Assembly: GCA_037447335.1 (NCBI GenBank)
Contig: JBBIGV010000053.1
Coordinates: 1 to 25,307 of the forward strand
From: JBBIGV01 sp037447335
GTDB taxonomy: Bacteria > Bacteroidota > Ignavibacteria > Ignavibacteriales > Ignavibacteriaceae
Reading direction: 5' to 3'
Length of the DNA: 25,307 bases
The position numbers and the translations under genes were made by a program. Positions 1 through 6,970 of this stretch are shown in pieces; within the stretch, counting starts at the first letter, position 1, and each line of letters begins with the position of its first letter. The notes below the pieces were generated by a model that saw only the letters and a list, made by a program, of their open reading frames with translations, was not told the DNA's origin and searched no databases.

Positions 1-345
1 TGAGCTTTTTGTTTTCATTACCTGGTAAATGCGATAAATCGCATTTAGAACCTGAAGGAGAAAAAAATAATCAGATGTTGTATNNNNNNNNNNNNNNNNN
101 NNNNNNNNNNNNNNNNNNNNNNNNNNNNNNNNNNNNNNNNNNNNNNNNNNNNNNNNNNNNNNNNNNNNNNNNNNNNNNNNNNNCAGAAAAACATATCAAC
201 GAAAATCTTAACGGCTGGCTAACCTTCAACGTTAGCAGAGGGAAATAGTCGCTCAAACGTTGAAGGTTTCGCTCACATCAGGTTCTGTTTGGATTTATTC
301 CAAGCTCATACTCTAAATCCCCATCCATAAAACGGTTGAAAACCG
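1..345. repeat. Structured tandem repeat, copy 1 (interrupted by N gap)
   Basis: This is the first of two copies of a repeat with a period of about 249 bp, once the 100 Ns are removed. It contains in order the palindrome AAATGCGATAAATCGCATTT at 27-46, the N gap, a perfect 13-bp inverted repeat AACCTTCAACGTT (221-233) / AACGTTGAAGGTT (256-268) with a 22-nt spacer, a short hairpin TTGGA/TCCAA (289-303), and the stem AACGGTT/AACCGTT near 331-347. I see no credible gene; the open frame here runs through the Ns. The copy may begin upstream of the window, so the left edge is unknown. Palindrome-rich copies with a GATAAATC core resemble REP-type or non-autonomous IS200/IS605-type elements, but no transposase is in view, so the class is inferred. 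Confidence 0.75.
84..183. other. Assembly gap of 100 Ns inside the repeat
   Basis: There are exactly 100 Ns, the usual placeholder for a scaffold gap of unknown size. The bases left of the gap (cagatgttgtat, 72-83) and right of it (cagaaaaacat, 184-194) are directly contiguous in copy 2 (421-443). The gap therefore breaks the repeat unit at a point where the other copy has nothing missing. The true content is either nothing or a whole number of extra repeat units collapsed by the assembler. Confidence 0.95.
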
Positions 346-600
346 TTGAAGCGATTTTTTGTTTCTTACTTGAATAAATGCGATAAATCGCATTTAGAAC
401 CTGAGGGAGAAATAATTAATCAGATGTTGTATCAGAAAAACATATCAACGAAAATCTTAACGGCTGGCTAACCTTCAACGTTAGCAGTGGGAAATAGCCG
501 CTCAAACGTTGAAGGTTACGCCGCACAATCTTTCTCATCAGGTTCTGTGTGGGATTTATCCCATGCACAAAGCAAAACCACCATCCTCAAAGCATTTCAA
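346..600. repeat. Structured tandem repeat, copy 2 (uninterrupted)
   Basis: Second copy of the roughly 249-bp unit. The same palindrome AAATGCGATAAATCGCATTT lies at 376-395. The 13-bp inverted repeat is at 470-482 and 505-517 with an identical 22-nt spacing. The short hairpin is TGGGAT/ATCCCA at 550-563, extendable by wobble pairs. The block from about 376 to 517 is nearly identical to copy 1. The ends have drifted, and an 11-nt length difference sits near 517-535. The copy ends just before the lptB stop codon, so it forms the 3' flank of the LPS operon and would be transcribed as its 3' untranslated region if transcription continues. An overlapping plus-strand open frame (487-1071) is antisense to lptB and not a real gene. 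Confidence 0.75.
470..517. repeat. Perfect 13-bp inverted repeat with competing hairpin
   Basis: AACCTTCAACGTT (470-482) pairs perfectly with AACGTTGAAGGTT (505-517) around a 22-nt loop. The left arm can alternatively fold on itself as GCTAAC (467-472) / GTTAGC (480-485) with a 7-nt loop, so two mutually exclusive structures exist. Copy 1 has the same arrangement (221-233 and 256-268). There is no U-tract after either arm, so this is not a typical intrinsic terminator. Confidence 0.7.
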
Positions 601-615
601 TTTATCTTAACTGAG

Positions 616-1353
616 CTAATACCTGTCCAGTTTAAACTTTTCGCCAAGATAAAGTTTTCTGACTTCCTCATCCTCTGCAAGCTCTTCTGCCCCGCCCTGC
701 TTGAATATTACCCCGTTAATGAGAATATAACCCTTATCAACAATGCTCAATGTTTCATGCACGTTATGATCGGTAATCAAAACACCAATGCCGCGGTTTT
801 TAAGATTTGCAACGATAGTCATAATGTCCTCAACTGCTATGGGATCAACACCGGCGAACGGTTCATCAAGCAGAATAAAACTTGGATCGGTAGCAAGAGC
901 GCGTGCAATTTCGGTTCTTCTTCTTTCACCGCCGCTAAGCTGTATGCCAAGATTTTTTCTTATCTGAGTAATTGTCAGTTCTTCAAGAAGCTTATCACAT
1001 TTTTCTTTCCGTTGCTTTGCATCAAGCCCGGTCATTTCAAGTACAGCCAGAAGATTTTCTTCAACCGTTAATCTTCTGAAAATTGATGCTTCCTGCGGGA
1101 GGTATCCGATACCCATTCTTGCACGTTTATACATAGGTATTTTTGTAATTTCAGAATCATCAAGGAATACCTTACCTCCATCAGGTTTTATCATTCCGAC
1201 TATCATATAAAAAGTTGTAGTTTTACCGGCACCATTAGGCCCAAGCAGCCCGACAATTTCACCTTTTGAAACCTGGACCGATACTTTGTTTACAACCGTT
1301 CTTCGTTTATAAATTTTAACCAGGTTTTCGCTTCTTAATGTTTTTTCATTCAT
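616..1353 (-). CDS. lptB: LptB, LPS export ABC transporter ATPase
   Basis: Cytoplasmic ATPase that powers extraction of lipopolysaccharide from the inner membrane by the LptBFG complex. The 245-residue length fits the family. Visible motifs are Walker A GPNGAGKT at 38-45, a Q-loop glutamine in YLPQEASIFRRL near 87, the signature LSGGERRR at 139-146, Walker B FILLDEPFAGVDP at 159-171, and the switch histidine in TDHNV near 196. The LSGGERRR signature and the YLPQEASIFR stretch are typical of LptB rather than of amino-acid importers. It lies 5 nt after the OstA-like gene and is the last gene of the kdsA-to-lptB operon. No clear Shine-Dalgarno precedes the ATG, so coupled translation is likely. 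The membrane partners lptF and lptG are not in the window. Confidence 0.95.
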   Translation of the reverse strand: MNEKTLRSENLVKIYKRRTVVNKVSVQVSKGEIVGLLGPNGAGKTTTFYMIVGMIKPDGGKVFLDDSEITKIPMYKRARMGIGYLPQEASIFRRLTVEENLLAVLEMTGLDAKQRKEKCDKLLEELTITQIRKNLGIQLSGGERRRTEIARALATDPSFILLDEPFAGVDPIAVEDIMTIVANLKNRGIGVLITDHNVHETLSIVDKGYILINGVIFKQGGAEELAEDEEVRKLYLGEKFKLDRY

Positions 1354-1358
1354 AATTT

Positions 1359-2765
1359 TTATCTGTTTATTAAATTCTGAATAAGTTCATCTTTAGTCGG
1401 TTTGTTTTCGTGAAAAATATAATCCGGCAGTAAAAATGTATGTTCGGATCCTGCAACCTGTTTTTCAGGATAGTACTCGCTCGCCGGTATTCCATATAAT
1501 CGCACTTCAACTACTTCATTATCTTCAAAGTTTATCTTTGCTGATTGAGACGATGATTTGGTGACTCCATTCGGTTCATTTTCTTCATAAAGATAGTAAA
1601 TACTTAGCACACCACCGTAAACTTCTGTGCTGATTATCTGATTGCCTTCAAAAAATAATTTTAATGATTCGCCTGAAGTCTGATCGAAACGATCTTTGAA
1701 AAACTCATTCTGTGAAAGAATGAAAGCATTCCTGTCAACGTCAAGCTGTTTAATACGGTTCTCATCAAGGTAAATTGTAACCGAATCACCTGTAAGCTGG
1801 GAAAAAGAATGCCACAGAACCGGCTGCATTGATTCCAGAGAAGCGCGGTATGTTACAATTCTTTCATCTCCCCTGTAATATAATGTAAGATCATTTACCG
1901 AAGTGAAATTTTCCCGAACAATTCTAACCGAATCTAGGGCTTTAAATAAATTTAAAGTATCGCGGTATGCTTCCATAATTTTGGAGCGTATTATGAGGGT
2001 ATCAATGCTCATTTCTGTTGTGGCACTCTGAATTGAATCTTCATTTGTGTGATATGTTGTATCAATCTGAATTAATATTGGATTAAGATTAATTAAAGTA
2101 TAGGATTGATCAGCATAATCTTCGAGATGATCCCCATAAATCACAACATGATTAACAAGATTTTGTATCCTTACATTATTATCTGCAATTGATACCCTGG
2201 TTTTTCGATTATGCCGGAGACTGTCGGCTTCGATTACATTTTCCTTATCAACTATCTTAACATTACCAACTGCTATTGCAAGATCTTCATTTGTGAAATA
2301 GGTAAGTTCGTCGGAAGTTAATGTTGATACAGTATCATAAAGAACAACATCCTGCCTGAAAAAGGCTCGATCCTCATCAAAGAAATATTCACCAATCTGC
2401 GCAGTGAGAATTACTTTTTTATCATCCAGCTTAACACCAACCGTGCTTTCAGATTTGCGAAGGTTTCCGTAATAAAATCCCCGCTCGGTTGTAATTGTGA
2501 TGCCGTCCTGCGTAACTACAACATCGCCGATAAGTTCAGCATCGTTTTTTGCAATAAACTGAATGGCAGTGTTGCAAGTTATCTGAACGTTACCTTGTGT
2601 GAGTACAACATTACCGTGCACTTCTCTGATGGTTTCACCATCAATTACCTTTCCTATAAGACTATCGCCAATAACAGTAATAATTTCACCTTGCTGGGCT
2701 TGTATTGGGGCAATAAATAAAAATGAAAGACCTGCGAAGCAAAATATTTTTTTCAGAAAAATCAT
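1359..2765 (-). CDS. OstA/LptA-like periplasmic LPS transport protein
   Basis: Predicted periplasmic protein of the OstA/LptA family, likely part of the bridge carrying LPS from the inner to the outer membrane. A signal peptide covers about residues 1-23 (hydrophobic core FCFAGLSFLFIAPIQAQ). From about residue 28 to 230 there are repeated beta-strand segments of the OstA type, with phrases such as VHGNVVLTQGNVQITC, LIGDVVVTQDGITITT and FFRQDVVLYDTVSTLTSDEL. A second similar half follows, giving 468 residues. That is far longer than E. coli LptA (about 185) and matches the long OstA-like proteins common in Bacteroidota. Its start overlaps the lptC stop by one base (TGATG), indicating translational coupling. 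It could instead be a partial LptD-like protein, but no beta-barrel C-terminal domain is apparent. Confidence 0.85.
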   Translation of the reverse strand: MIFLKKIFCFAGLSFLFIAPIQAQQGEIITVIGDSLIGKVIDGETIREVHGNVVLTQGNVQITCNTAIQFIAKNDAELIGDVVVTQDGITITTERGFYYGNLRKSESTVGVKLDDKKVILTAQIGEYFFDEDRAFFRQDVVLYDTVSTLTSDELTYFTNEDLAIAVGNVKIVDKENVIEADSLRHNRKTRVSIADNNVRIQNLVNHVVIYGDHLEDYADQSYTLINLNPILIQIDTTYHTNEDSIQSATTEMSIDTLIIRSKIMEAYRDTLNLFKALDSVRIVRENFTSVNDLTLYYRGDERIVTYRASLESMQPVLWHSFSQLTGDSVTIYLDENRIKQLDVDRNAFILSQNEFFKDRFDQTSGESLKLFFEGNQIISTEVYGGVLSIYYLYEENEPNGVTKSSSQSAKINFEDNEVVEVRLYGIPASEYYPEKQVAGSEHTFLLPDYIFHENKPTKDELIQNLINR

Positions 2766-3298
2766 CAGAGAGAATCCGGATGAGTTATAAATGTGATATT
2801 GTATATGATGTAATTTTTCAATCCTTGATCTGATTCAAAACCATAGCCCTGTATTTTTTCTTTCGGTGACTCAATAGTCACAAACTTATCGGATAAGATC
2901 CGGCTGTCACTATTTCGCCACATTAATTCATCTGTGGTAATTGTAGTGCCGTCATTGCTGATAACAACTACGCTATCAATTGCCCAAATGTCTGATGTTG
3001 AATCATCAACCCTGCCGCGTTTTGAAGTTAAATTAGTTGTTATTAGTTCATCCTCATCATAAAAGTCCACTTCAATCCCGCCGTCTAATAAAGTTTCGCG
3101 TGCATGATCGTAAACGCGGATATGCCCCGCTTTCAGTATTGCCTTTGTTAGACCGGAATCTGTAAATATTATGGTAGAATTCCAGCTTTCCTGCACCGGA
3201 AGTTCTTCAACCCTGATTTCAGGATTTATAACAGGTTTAACTTTTTCTTTTTCGCAGCTTGTTAAAAGTAGCAGCAGTATGAGGAATAAATATTTCAT
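2765..3298 (-). CDS. lptC: LptC-like lipoprotein, LPS export
   Basis: Likely LptC, the inner-membrane-associated component that receives LPS from LptBFG and passes it to the periplasmic bridge. It has a short hydrophobic leader ending in a lipobox (LLTSC, Cys15), so it is predicted to be a lipoprotein rather than anchored by a transmembrane helix as in E. coli. The rest is a beta-rich domain of the LptC type, with segments like AILKAGHIRVYDHARETLLDGGIEVDFYDEDEL in pieces across residues 50-90 and TTNLTSKRGRVDDSTSDIWA after it. At 177 residues it has family size. Its ATG overlaps the kdsD stop (ATGA, 4-nt overlap), and its stop overlaps the start of the OstA-like gene. Location between kdsD and lptA/lptB homologues is the classic LPS-transport context. 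Confidence 0.85.
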   Translation of the reverse strand: MKYLFLILLLLLTSCEKEKVKPVINPEIRVEELPVQESWNSTIIFTDSGLTKAILKAGHIRVYDHARETLLDGGIEVDFYDEDELITTNLTSKRGRVDDSTSDIWAIDSVVVISNDGTTITTDELMWRNSDSRILSDKFVTIESPKEKIQGYGFESDQGLKNYIIYNITFITHPDSL

Positions 3299-4275
3299 CT
3301 TGGACGTAATCCCAAATTTATAAGTTCATGAAGATGAATTATTCCGATCGGTCTGGTATTATCATCAATTATTATCATCGCAGTGATCTTAAAATTTTCC
3401 ATTTGTTGCAATGCAAAAGATGCAAGCTGATGCTCCTTCATAACTTTAGGATTTTCCGTCATTAAATCTTTTGCCGCAAGATTTTTAATCTCAAGTGTTC
3501 TCTCAAGCAAACGCCTTAAGTCACCGTCAGTTATTACACCGCTCAGATGCCCATTATCATCAATAACGCAGGTAGTGCCGAGCATTTTTGATGTTATTTC
3601 AAGGATAACATCTTTAATGGGGGTGTTAAGTTTTACAATAGGAATTCTCTCACCTGTAATCATTATCTCTCTTATCTCAAGTGATAATCTTTTACCAAGA
3701 CTTCCGCCGGGATGAAGATAGGCAAAATCTTCAGGCGAAAAATTTCTCATATCAAGCAAAGCCATAGATAGAGCATCACCCATAGCAAGCGCCGCTGTGG
3801 TTGATGATGTTGGTGCAAGATCGTGTGGACAAGCTTCTTCTTTTACGCTGATATCAAGGAATATATCGCTCTGCTCAACCAGTTTGGAATTTTTATCACC
3901 CGACATTGCGATGATTTTAACTTTCATTCTTTTTAGCATTGGAAGAAGATTGTTAACCTCATCAGTGCCGCCGCTTTTGGAAATAAAAATAACCACATCT
4001 TCTTTCCTTACCATACCGAGATCGCCGTGCAATGCATCCGTTGGATGAAGATAAATTGCAGCCGTACCTGTTGAATTTAGTGTCGCAACTATTTTCCTGG
4101 CTATTAAACCGGATTTACCCATACCTGTGAAAACCACGCGTCCTGGTGAATTGAAAATAGTTTCAACTGCTTTTACAAATTCGTCATTTATGCTTTTTTC
4201 AAGGTTCGAGACAGCAGCAGTTTCAATCCTTATTACTTCTTTGCCGCGGGCAATGATCTTTTCTTTTGAAAGCAA
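3295..4275 (-). CDS. kdsD: Arabinose-5-phosphate isomerase (KdsD/KpsF family)
   Basis: Converts D-ribulose 5-phosphate to D-arabinose 5-phosphate, the first committed step of KDO synthesis, in the cytoplasm. A SIS domain spans about 30-180, with sugar-phosphate-binding segments FTGMGKSGLIARK (49-61) and FISKSGGTDEVNNLLP (97-112) and the HLHPT-like LHPTDALHGDLGM (77-89). The conserved LHPGGSLGKRL follows at 187-197. Two CBS domains fill about 205-260 and 265-322. The 326-residue length is standard. The start is a TTG immediately after the stop of the upstream unknown gene, chosen because a strong AAGGAGA lies 6 nt before it and the protein then begins as family members do. It provides the substrate used downstream of the kdsA step and sits in the same operon as kdsA. 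Confidence 0.95.
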   Translation of the reverse strand: MLSKEKIIARGKEVIRIETAAVSNLEKSINDEFVKAVETIFNSPGRVVFTGMGKSGLIARKIVATLNSTGTAAIYLHPTDALHGDLGMVRKEDVVIFISKSGGTDEVNNLLPMLKRMKVKIIAMSGDKNSKLVEQSDIFLDISVKEEACPHDLAPTSSTTAALAMGDALSMALLDMRNFSPEDFAYLHPGGSLGKRLSLEIREIMITGERIPIVKLNTPIKDVILEITSKMLGTTCVIDDNGHLSGVITDGDLRRLLERTLEIKNLAAKDLMTENPKVMKEHQLASFALQQMENFKITAMIIIDDNTRPIGIIHLHELINLGLRPR

Positions 4276-4288
4276 TTATTTTCTCCTT
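4276..4288 (-). promoter_or_regulatory. Strong ribosome binding site supporting the TTG start of kdsD
   Basis: On the minus strand AAGGAGA (4288-4282) is followed by a 6-nt spacer that contains the TAA of the preceding gene and then by TTG (4275-4273). This spacing is optimal and decides the start; few other genes here have as clear a Shine-Dalgarno. Confidence 0.7.
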
Positions 4289-5034
4289 AATAAACTGAAT
4301 AAACTTTTTTTCTTTGCTGGTTTATGTAGTTCCTTTTTTTTTATCACGATGTTCAGTTTATGCATGTATTTATTGTAAGATGCAAATGCATCTGCTAAAT
4401 CTGCATCAGAATATTTATGGTGGTCCTCAAAAAATGCTGAAGGCTTCAATGCTATTTTAGGATCACGAATTCTTTTAACACCCATAAGCTCATTAAAAAA
4501 ATTCGTAAGAGGAATGAGATGATTAACGCCGGACTCATTTTCGTACAGCCATAATTTTTTATGTGCCGGAGCAATTACCAGAACATATTGATTTTTCACA
4601 ATTTCAGTTTCACGAACATCGGAATTATCTCCTGGAGCATTCATTCCCGGCTGCCAATCAGAGTAACTCCATCGGCTGATTTCCGTAATTGTTTCAGGAA
4701 TACTTTCAAGCTGCTGTGCAGAAACATCAATTTCAATCTGGTCAGATTGTTCTTCGTGAATTATTATATCAATCACACCCTCTTCACAATTAATACCGCC
4801 GGCTGCAAAAATCGGAGCTGATGAAACTGACAAATCCGGTATATCGTCCTTTTTGCCAAGAATAAGATTTCCTCTGCCGAATCTTCCATTCCCTATAAAG
4901 AAAGATGTTTCAATTTTATCCCGATAAATTTTATAACCGGGTTTATATTCTGGCAAAATCGAAAAAAGAATTTCTTTTTCTTTTGAAGATACAGAACCGG
5001 GAAATACTTTTTCGTTGGAAAACAAGCTCATCAT
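4276..5034 (-). CDS. Unknown protein in the KDO/LPS operon
   Basis: I do not recognise a family. The 252-residue product has no signal peptide and no transmembrane segment and is probably cytoplasmic. Visible features are a glycine-rich loop near residues 48-58 (IGNGRFGRGNLI), an acidic middle region with many Glu and Asp residues (about 85-125), a hydrophobic strand near 152 (YVLVIAPAHKKLWLYE), and a strongly basic tail (KPAKKKSLFSLLRRK) that could touch membrane or nucleic acid. It begins with two consecutive ATG codons and abuts the kdsD start directly, so it is almost certainly cotranslated with KDO enzymes. Function is open; the position suggests a role in envelope assembly or its control, but the AlbA_2-domain neighbour could equally have arrived with it. 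Confidence 0.7.
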   Translation of the reverse strand: MMSLFSNEKVFPGSVSSKEKEILFSILPEYKPGYKIYRDKIETSFFIGNGRFGRGNLILGKKDDIPDLSVSSAPIFAAGGINCEEGVIDIIIHEEQSDQIEIDVSAQQLESIPETITEISRWSYSDWQPGMNAPGDNSDVRETEIVKNQYVLVIAPAHKKLWLYENESGVNHLIPLTNFFNELMGVKRIRDPKIALKPSAFFEDHHKYSDADLADAFASYNKYMHKLNIVIKKKELHKPAKKKSLFSLLRRK

Positions 5035-5044
5035 TACAAAATAT

Positions 5045-5947
5045 TTATTTTAGAATTTCCAATAATCTTTTCCCATTATCAGTAGTCCGATATTTTTGAT
5101 TCGGGCTTTTAGGTTTGTTTAGTATAGTCATCTCGAGTAAACCATTAGACATAAGTAATAAAATATAATTTTGATAATTTCTTGTATTATTGGCTTTACC
5201 AAACATGGAAAGAATTTTTGAACGACTCTGCGGTATATTACATTCAGAAAGAACTTTCAAGATTCTTTTTAATTGTGCCTGATCGATTTGCTGGTTGGTA
5301 TAAATTTTAACATAGTCCGCTTCCTGTGCAGCAATATGAACCAAGCTAAGTAAGATTTCTTCTAAGTCCTTTATCTTATATAAGTTAACCTGATTATTAC
5401 TTAGTTCATTTTTAGAAGATTTTTTCGAGGAAGAGATTTTCTTTGTAAGCTTTTGTGAGAACAGATGATGAACATCAAAGGAGATTTTAAAATAAGTTAG
5501 TTCCTCATCACTGTTCGGCTTAACTGTTGAAGAGAATCTTCTTATATAATAAAAATACCTGGGATTTTCAGTAAATGACTCAGGTGCTTTGTATGGTCTG
5601 GCATTTCCACCAGGGCACCAGAGAATCAGTATTTTTTTATTGAGATAATCAACTGGTTCAGCAATTGGGAAATAATTCGGCAAAATTCTTCTGCAAATCT
5701 GATTTAACTGCTTTTGTATTGAATCAATCTTATTTGATTCTAATCCGGTTGGAGGAAGGAGGGGCTTGCCCTCGTGTTCAGCTATACCTATAACAATATA
5801 ACCACCGCTCCAGTTATTAAAGTCATTCGCAAATGCACAGATAGCCCTGATTATTCTTTCCGGATCCCGCCCTTCGCGAAACTCGATTCGTTCCCATTCC
5901 ACAGTCTTTCCATTAATAAGTTCATTAATATTTATTGGTAACGCCAT
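5045..5947 (-). CDS. AlbA_2 (Schlafen-type) domain protein with C-terminal winged helix
   Basis: The N-terminal part (about 15-150) matches the AlbA_2 domain found in putative transcriptional regulators and Schlafen-related proteins: EWERIEFREGRDPERIIRAI, then the hallmark CAFANDFNN (37-45), GGYIVIGI (48-55), LPNYFPI (89-95) and LWCPGGNARPYKAP (109-122) followed by YYIRRFSSTV. A Ser/Lys/Asn-rich linker (about 163-190) leads to a helical region and a C-terminal winged-helix-like segment (about 235-300, PQSRSKILSMFG and YRTTDNGKRLLEILK). At 300 residues it is shorter than many relatives, which carry a GHKL ATPase-like domain between these parts; I see none here. It lies 16 nt after kdsA and 10 nt before the unknown gene, with no Shine-Dalgarno. 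Function is unknown; nucleic-acid binding is likely from the domains. Confidence 0.8.
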   Translation of the reverse strand: MALPININELINGKTVEWERIEFREGRDPERIIRAICAFANDFNNWSGGYIVIGIAEHEGKPLLPPTGLESNKIDSIQKQLNQICRRILPNYFPIAEPVDYLNKKILILWCPGGNARPYKAPESFTENPRYFYYIRRFSSTVKPNSDEELTYFKISFDVHHLFSQKLTKKISSSKKSSKNELSNNQVNLYKIKDLEEILLSLVHIAAQEADYVKIYTNQQIDQAQLKRILKVLSECNIPQSRSKILSMFGKANNTRNYQNYILLLMSNGLLEMTILNKPKSPNQKYRTTDNGKRLLEILK

Positions 5948-5963
5948 CTGTGATAATTAAGAT

Positions 5964-6794
5964 TCATATATGAATTTTTTCAGCAGCTTTAGTGGCTGCA
6001 TCAATATTTTTAATATCTATTAATAATGCTTTCAACTCCGACAGCGGAAGCTGACTTGCTTTATCGCTGAGTGCAGATGATGGATCAGGATGTACTTCGA
6101 CAAATAGTGCATCTATACCTACTGCTGCAGCAGCACGTGCTAATGGTTTTATAAATTTCGGATTTCCACCGGTAATGCTGCCGGTGCCGGGCAGTTGAAC
6201 AGAGTGTGTTGCATCCATAACAACCGGATAACCTGTTTCTCTCATAATAACCAGCGACCTCATATCAACAACAAGATCATGATAACCAAATGTCGTTCCT
6301 CTTTCTGTAAGAAGTATTTTATTGTTGCCTGTTGATGAAACTTTTTCAGCGGCGTGCCTGATATCTTCCGGAGCAAGGAACTGTCCTTTTTTTATATTTA
6401 CCACCTTGCCGCTTTTGCCGGCAGCAACTAATAGATCTGTCTGACGGCAAAGAAAAGCAGGTATCTGAATTATATCGGCTGCTTCAGTTACCTTTTTTAT
6501 ATCTTCGGGTGTATGAATGTCTGTAAGAACCAACACATTAAATTCTCTTCTTACCTCTTCAAGAATTTTAACAGCTTCATCATCACCTATACTGGAAAAA
6601 GAATTTATGGCGGTTCTGTTCGCTTTTTTGAAACTTGATTTAAAAACGAATGGAATATCCAGCCCGTTTGTAATTTTTTGAATCGCTTCTGCCGTCGTAA
6701 AAATCATTTCACGGTTTTCTACCACGCAGGGACCGGCAATAAGCACAAATGGTAAATTGCCTCCTATTTTTATTTGACCTGCTTCAATTATCAA
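5964..6794 (-). CDS. kdsA: 3-deoxy-8-phosphooctulonate (KDO-8-P) synthase
   Basis: Condenses phosphoenolpyruvate with arabinose 5-phosphate to give KDO 8-phosphate, the precursor of the inner-core sugar of LPS. The 276-residue sequence is colinear with the family: FKSSFKKANR (51-60), DIIQIPAFLCRQTDLL (107-122), KKGQFLAPEDI (135-145), LTERGTTFGYHDLVVDMRSL (162-181) and DATHSVQLPG (194-203). The metal-ligand set of the metal-dependent class is present: Cys23 in AGPCVVEN, His197, Glu233 and Asp244, at constant offsets from Cys11, His185, Glu222 and Asp233 known in the Aquifex enzyme. The E. coli-type metal-independent enzyme has Asn at the Cys position. It is the first gene of the leftward envelope operon. 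Confidence 0.97.
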   Translation of the reverse strand: MIIEAGQIKIGGNLPFVLIAGPCVVENREMIFTTAEAIQKITNGLDIPFVFKSSFKKANRTAINSFSSIGDDEAVKILEEVRREFNVLVLTDIHTPEDIKKVTEAADIIQIPAFLCRQTDLLVAAGKSGKVVNIKKGQFLAPEDIRHAAEKVSSTGNNKILLTERGTTFGYHDLVVDMRSLVIMRETGYPVVMDATHSVQLPGTGSITGGNPKFIKPLARAAAAVGIDALFVEVHPDPSSALSDKASQLPLSELKALLIDIKNIDAATKAAEKIHI

Positions 6795-6837
6795 CTTAAA
6801 ATCCTTTATCGTAAAATTGAATGAACTTCCGTTAGCA

Positions 6838-6845
6838 CAAATATA
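6838..6845 (-). promoter_or_regulatory. Possible -7 element for the kdsA operon
   Basis: The minus strand reads TATATTTG, matching the Bacteroidota -7 consensus TAnnTTTG, 43 nt upstream of the kdsA ATG. That would give a leader of about 35-40 nt containing AAAGGAT as a weak ribosome binding site. No convincing TTTG element lies 19-21 nt further upstream, so support rests on one motif and its position in the divergent intergenic region. Confidence 0.3.
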
Positions 6846-6938
6846 AAGAAAAGCGGCTACTAATTGAACTGATGAGGGTTTCCATTGGTTACACTTTTTT
6901 AGAAGCTTAAAATTCTTATCTTACAAAGCAGAATTCAT

Positions 6939-6970
6939 TAACTTTGCCCTCATACAGGCAGAGTCTGTAT
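6939..6970 (+). promoter_or_regulatory. Possible -7 element and leader hairpin before the PIG-L gene
   Basis: TAACTTTG (6939-6946) fits TAnnTTTG. Just after it lies a 6-bp stem ATACAG (6952-6957) / CTGTAT (6965-6970) with a 7-nt loop, which would be at the start of the transcript or overlap the start site as an operator-like dyad. A TATAAT string near 6992-6997 is an alternative -10. No good upstream element was found for either. The gene itself starts at 7021 without a Shine-Dalgarno. Confidence 0.25.

Noticed and set aside
9..248. Open frames across the N gap on both strands
   Set aside because: They are kept open only by Ns, and the flanks are repeat sequence with inverted repeats.
1..600. 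CRISPR array
   Set aside because: Only two units of about 249 bp; there are no short regularly spaced repeats and no cas genes.
487..1071. Plus-strand open frame of 194 codons starting in the repeat
   Set aside because: Most of it is antisense to lptB, whose motifs are all intact, and the translation resembles no protein.
5962..5975. Perfect palindrome ATTCATATATGAAT at the kdsA stop codon
   Set aside because: It is a 14-bp AT-rich palindrome in AT-rich DNA, with no loop suitable for a terminator and no second copy seen.
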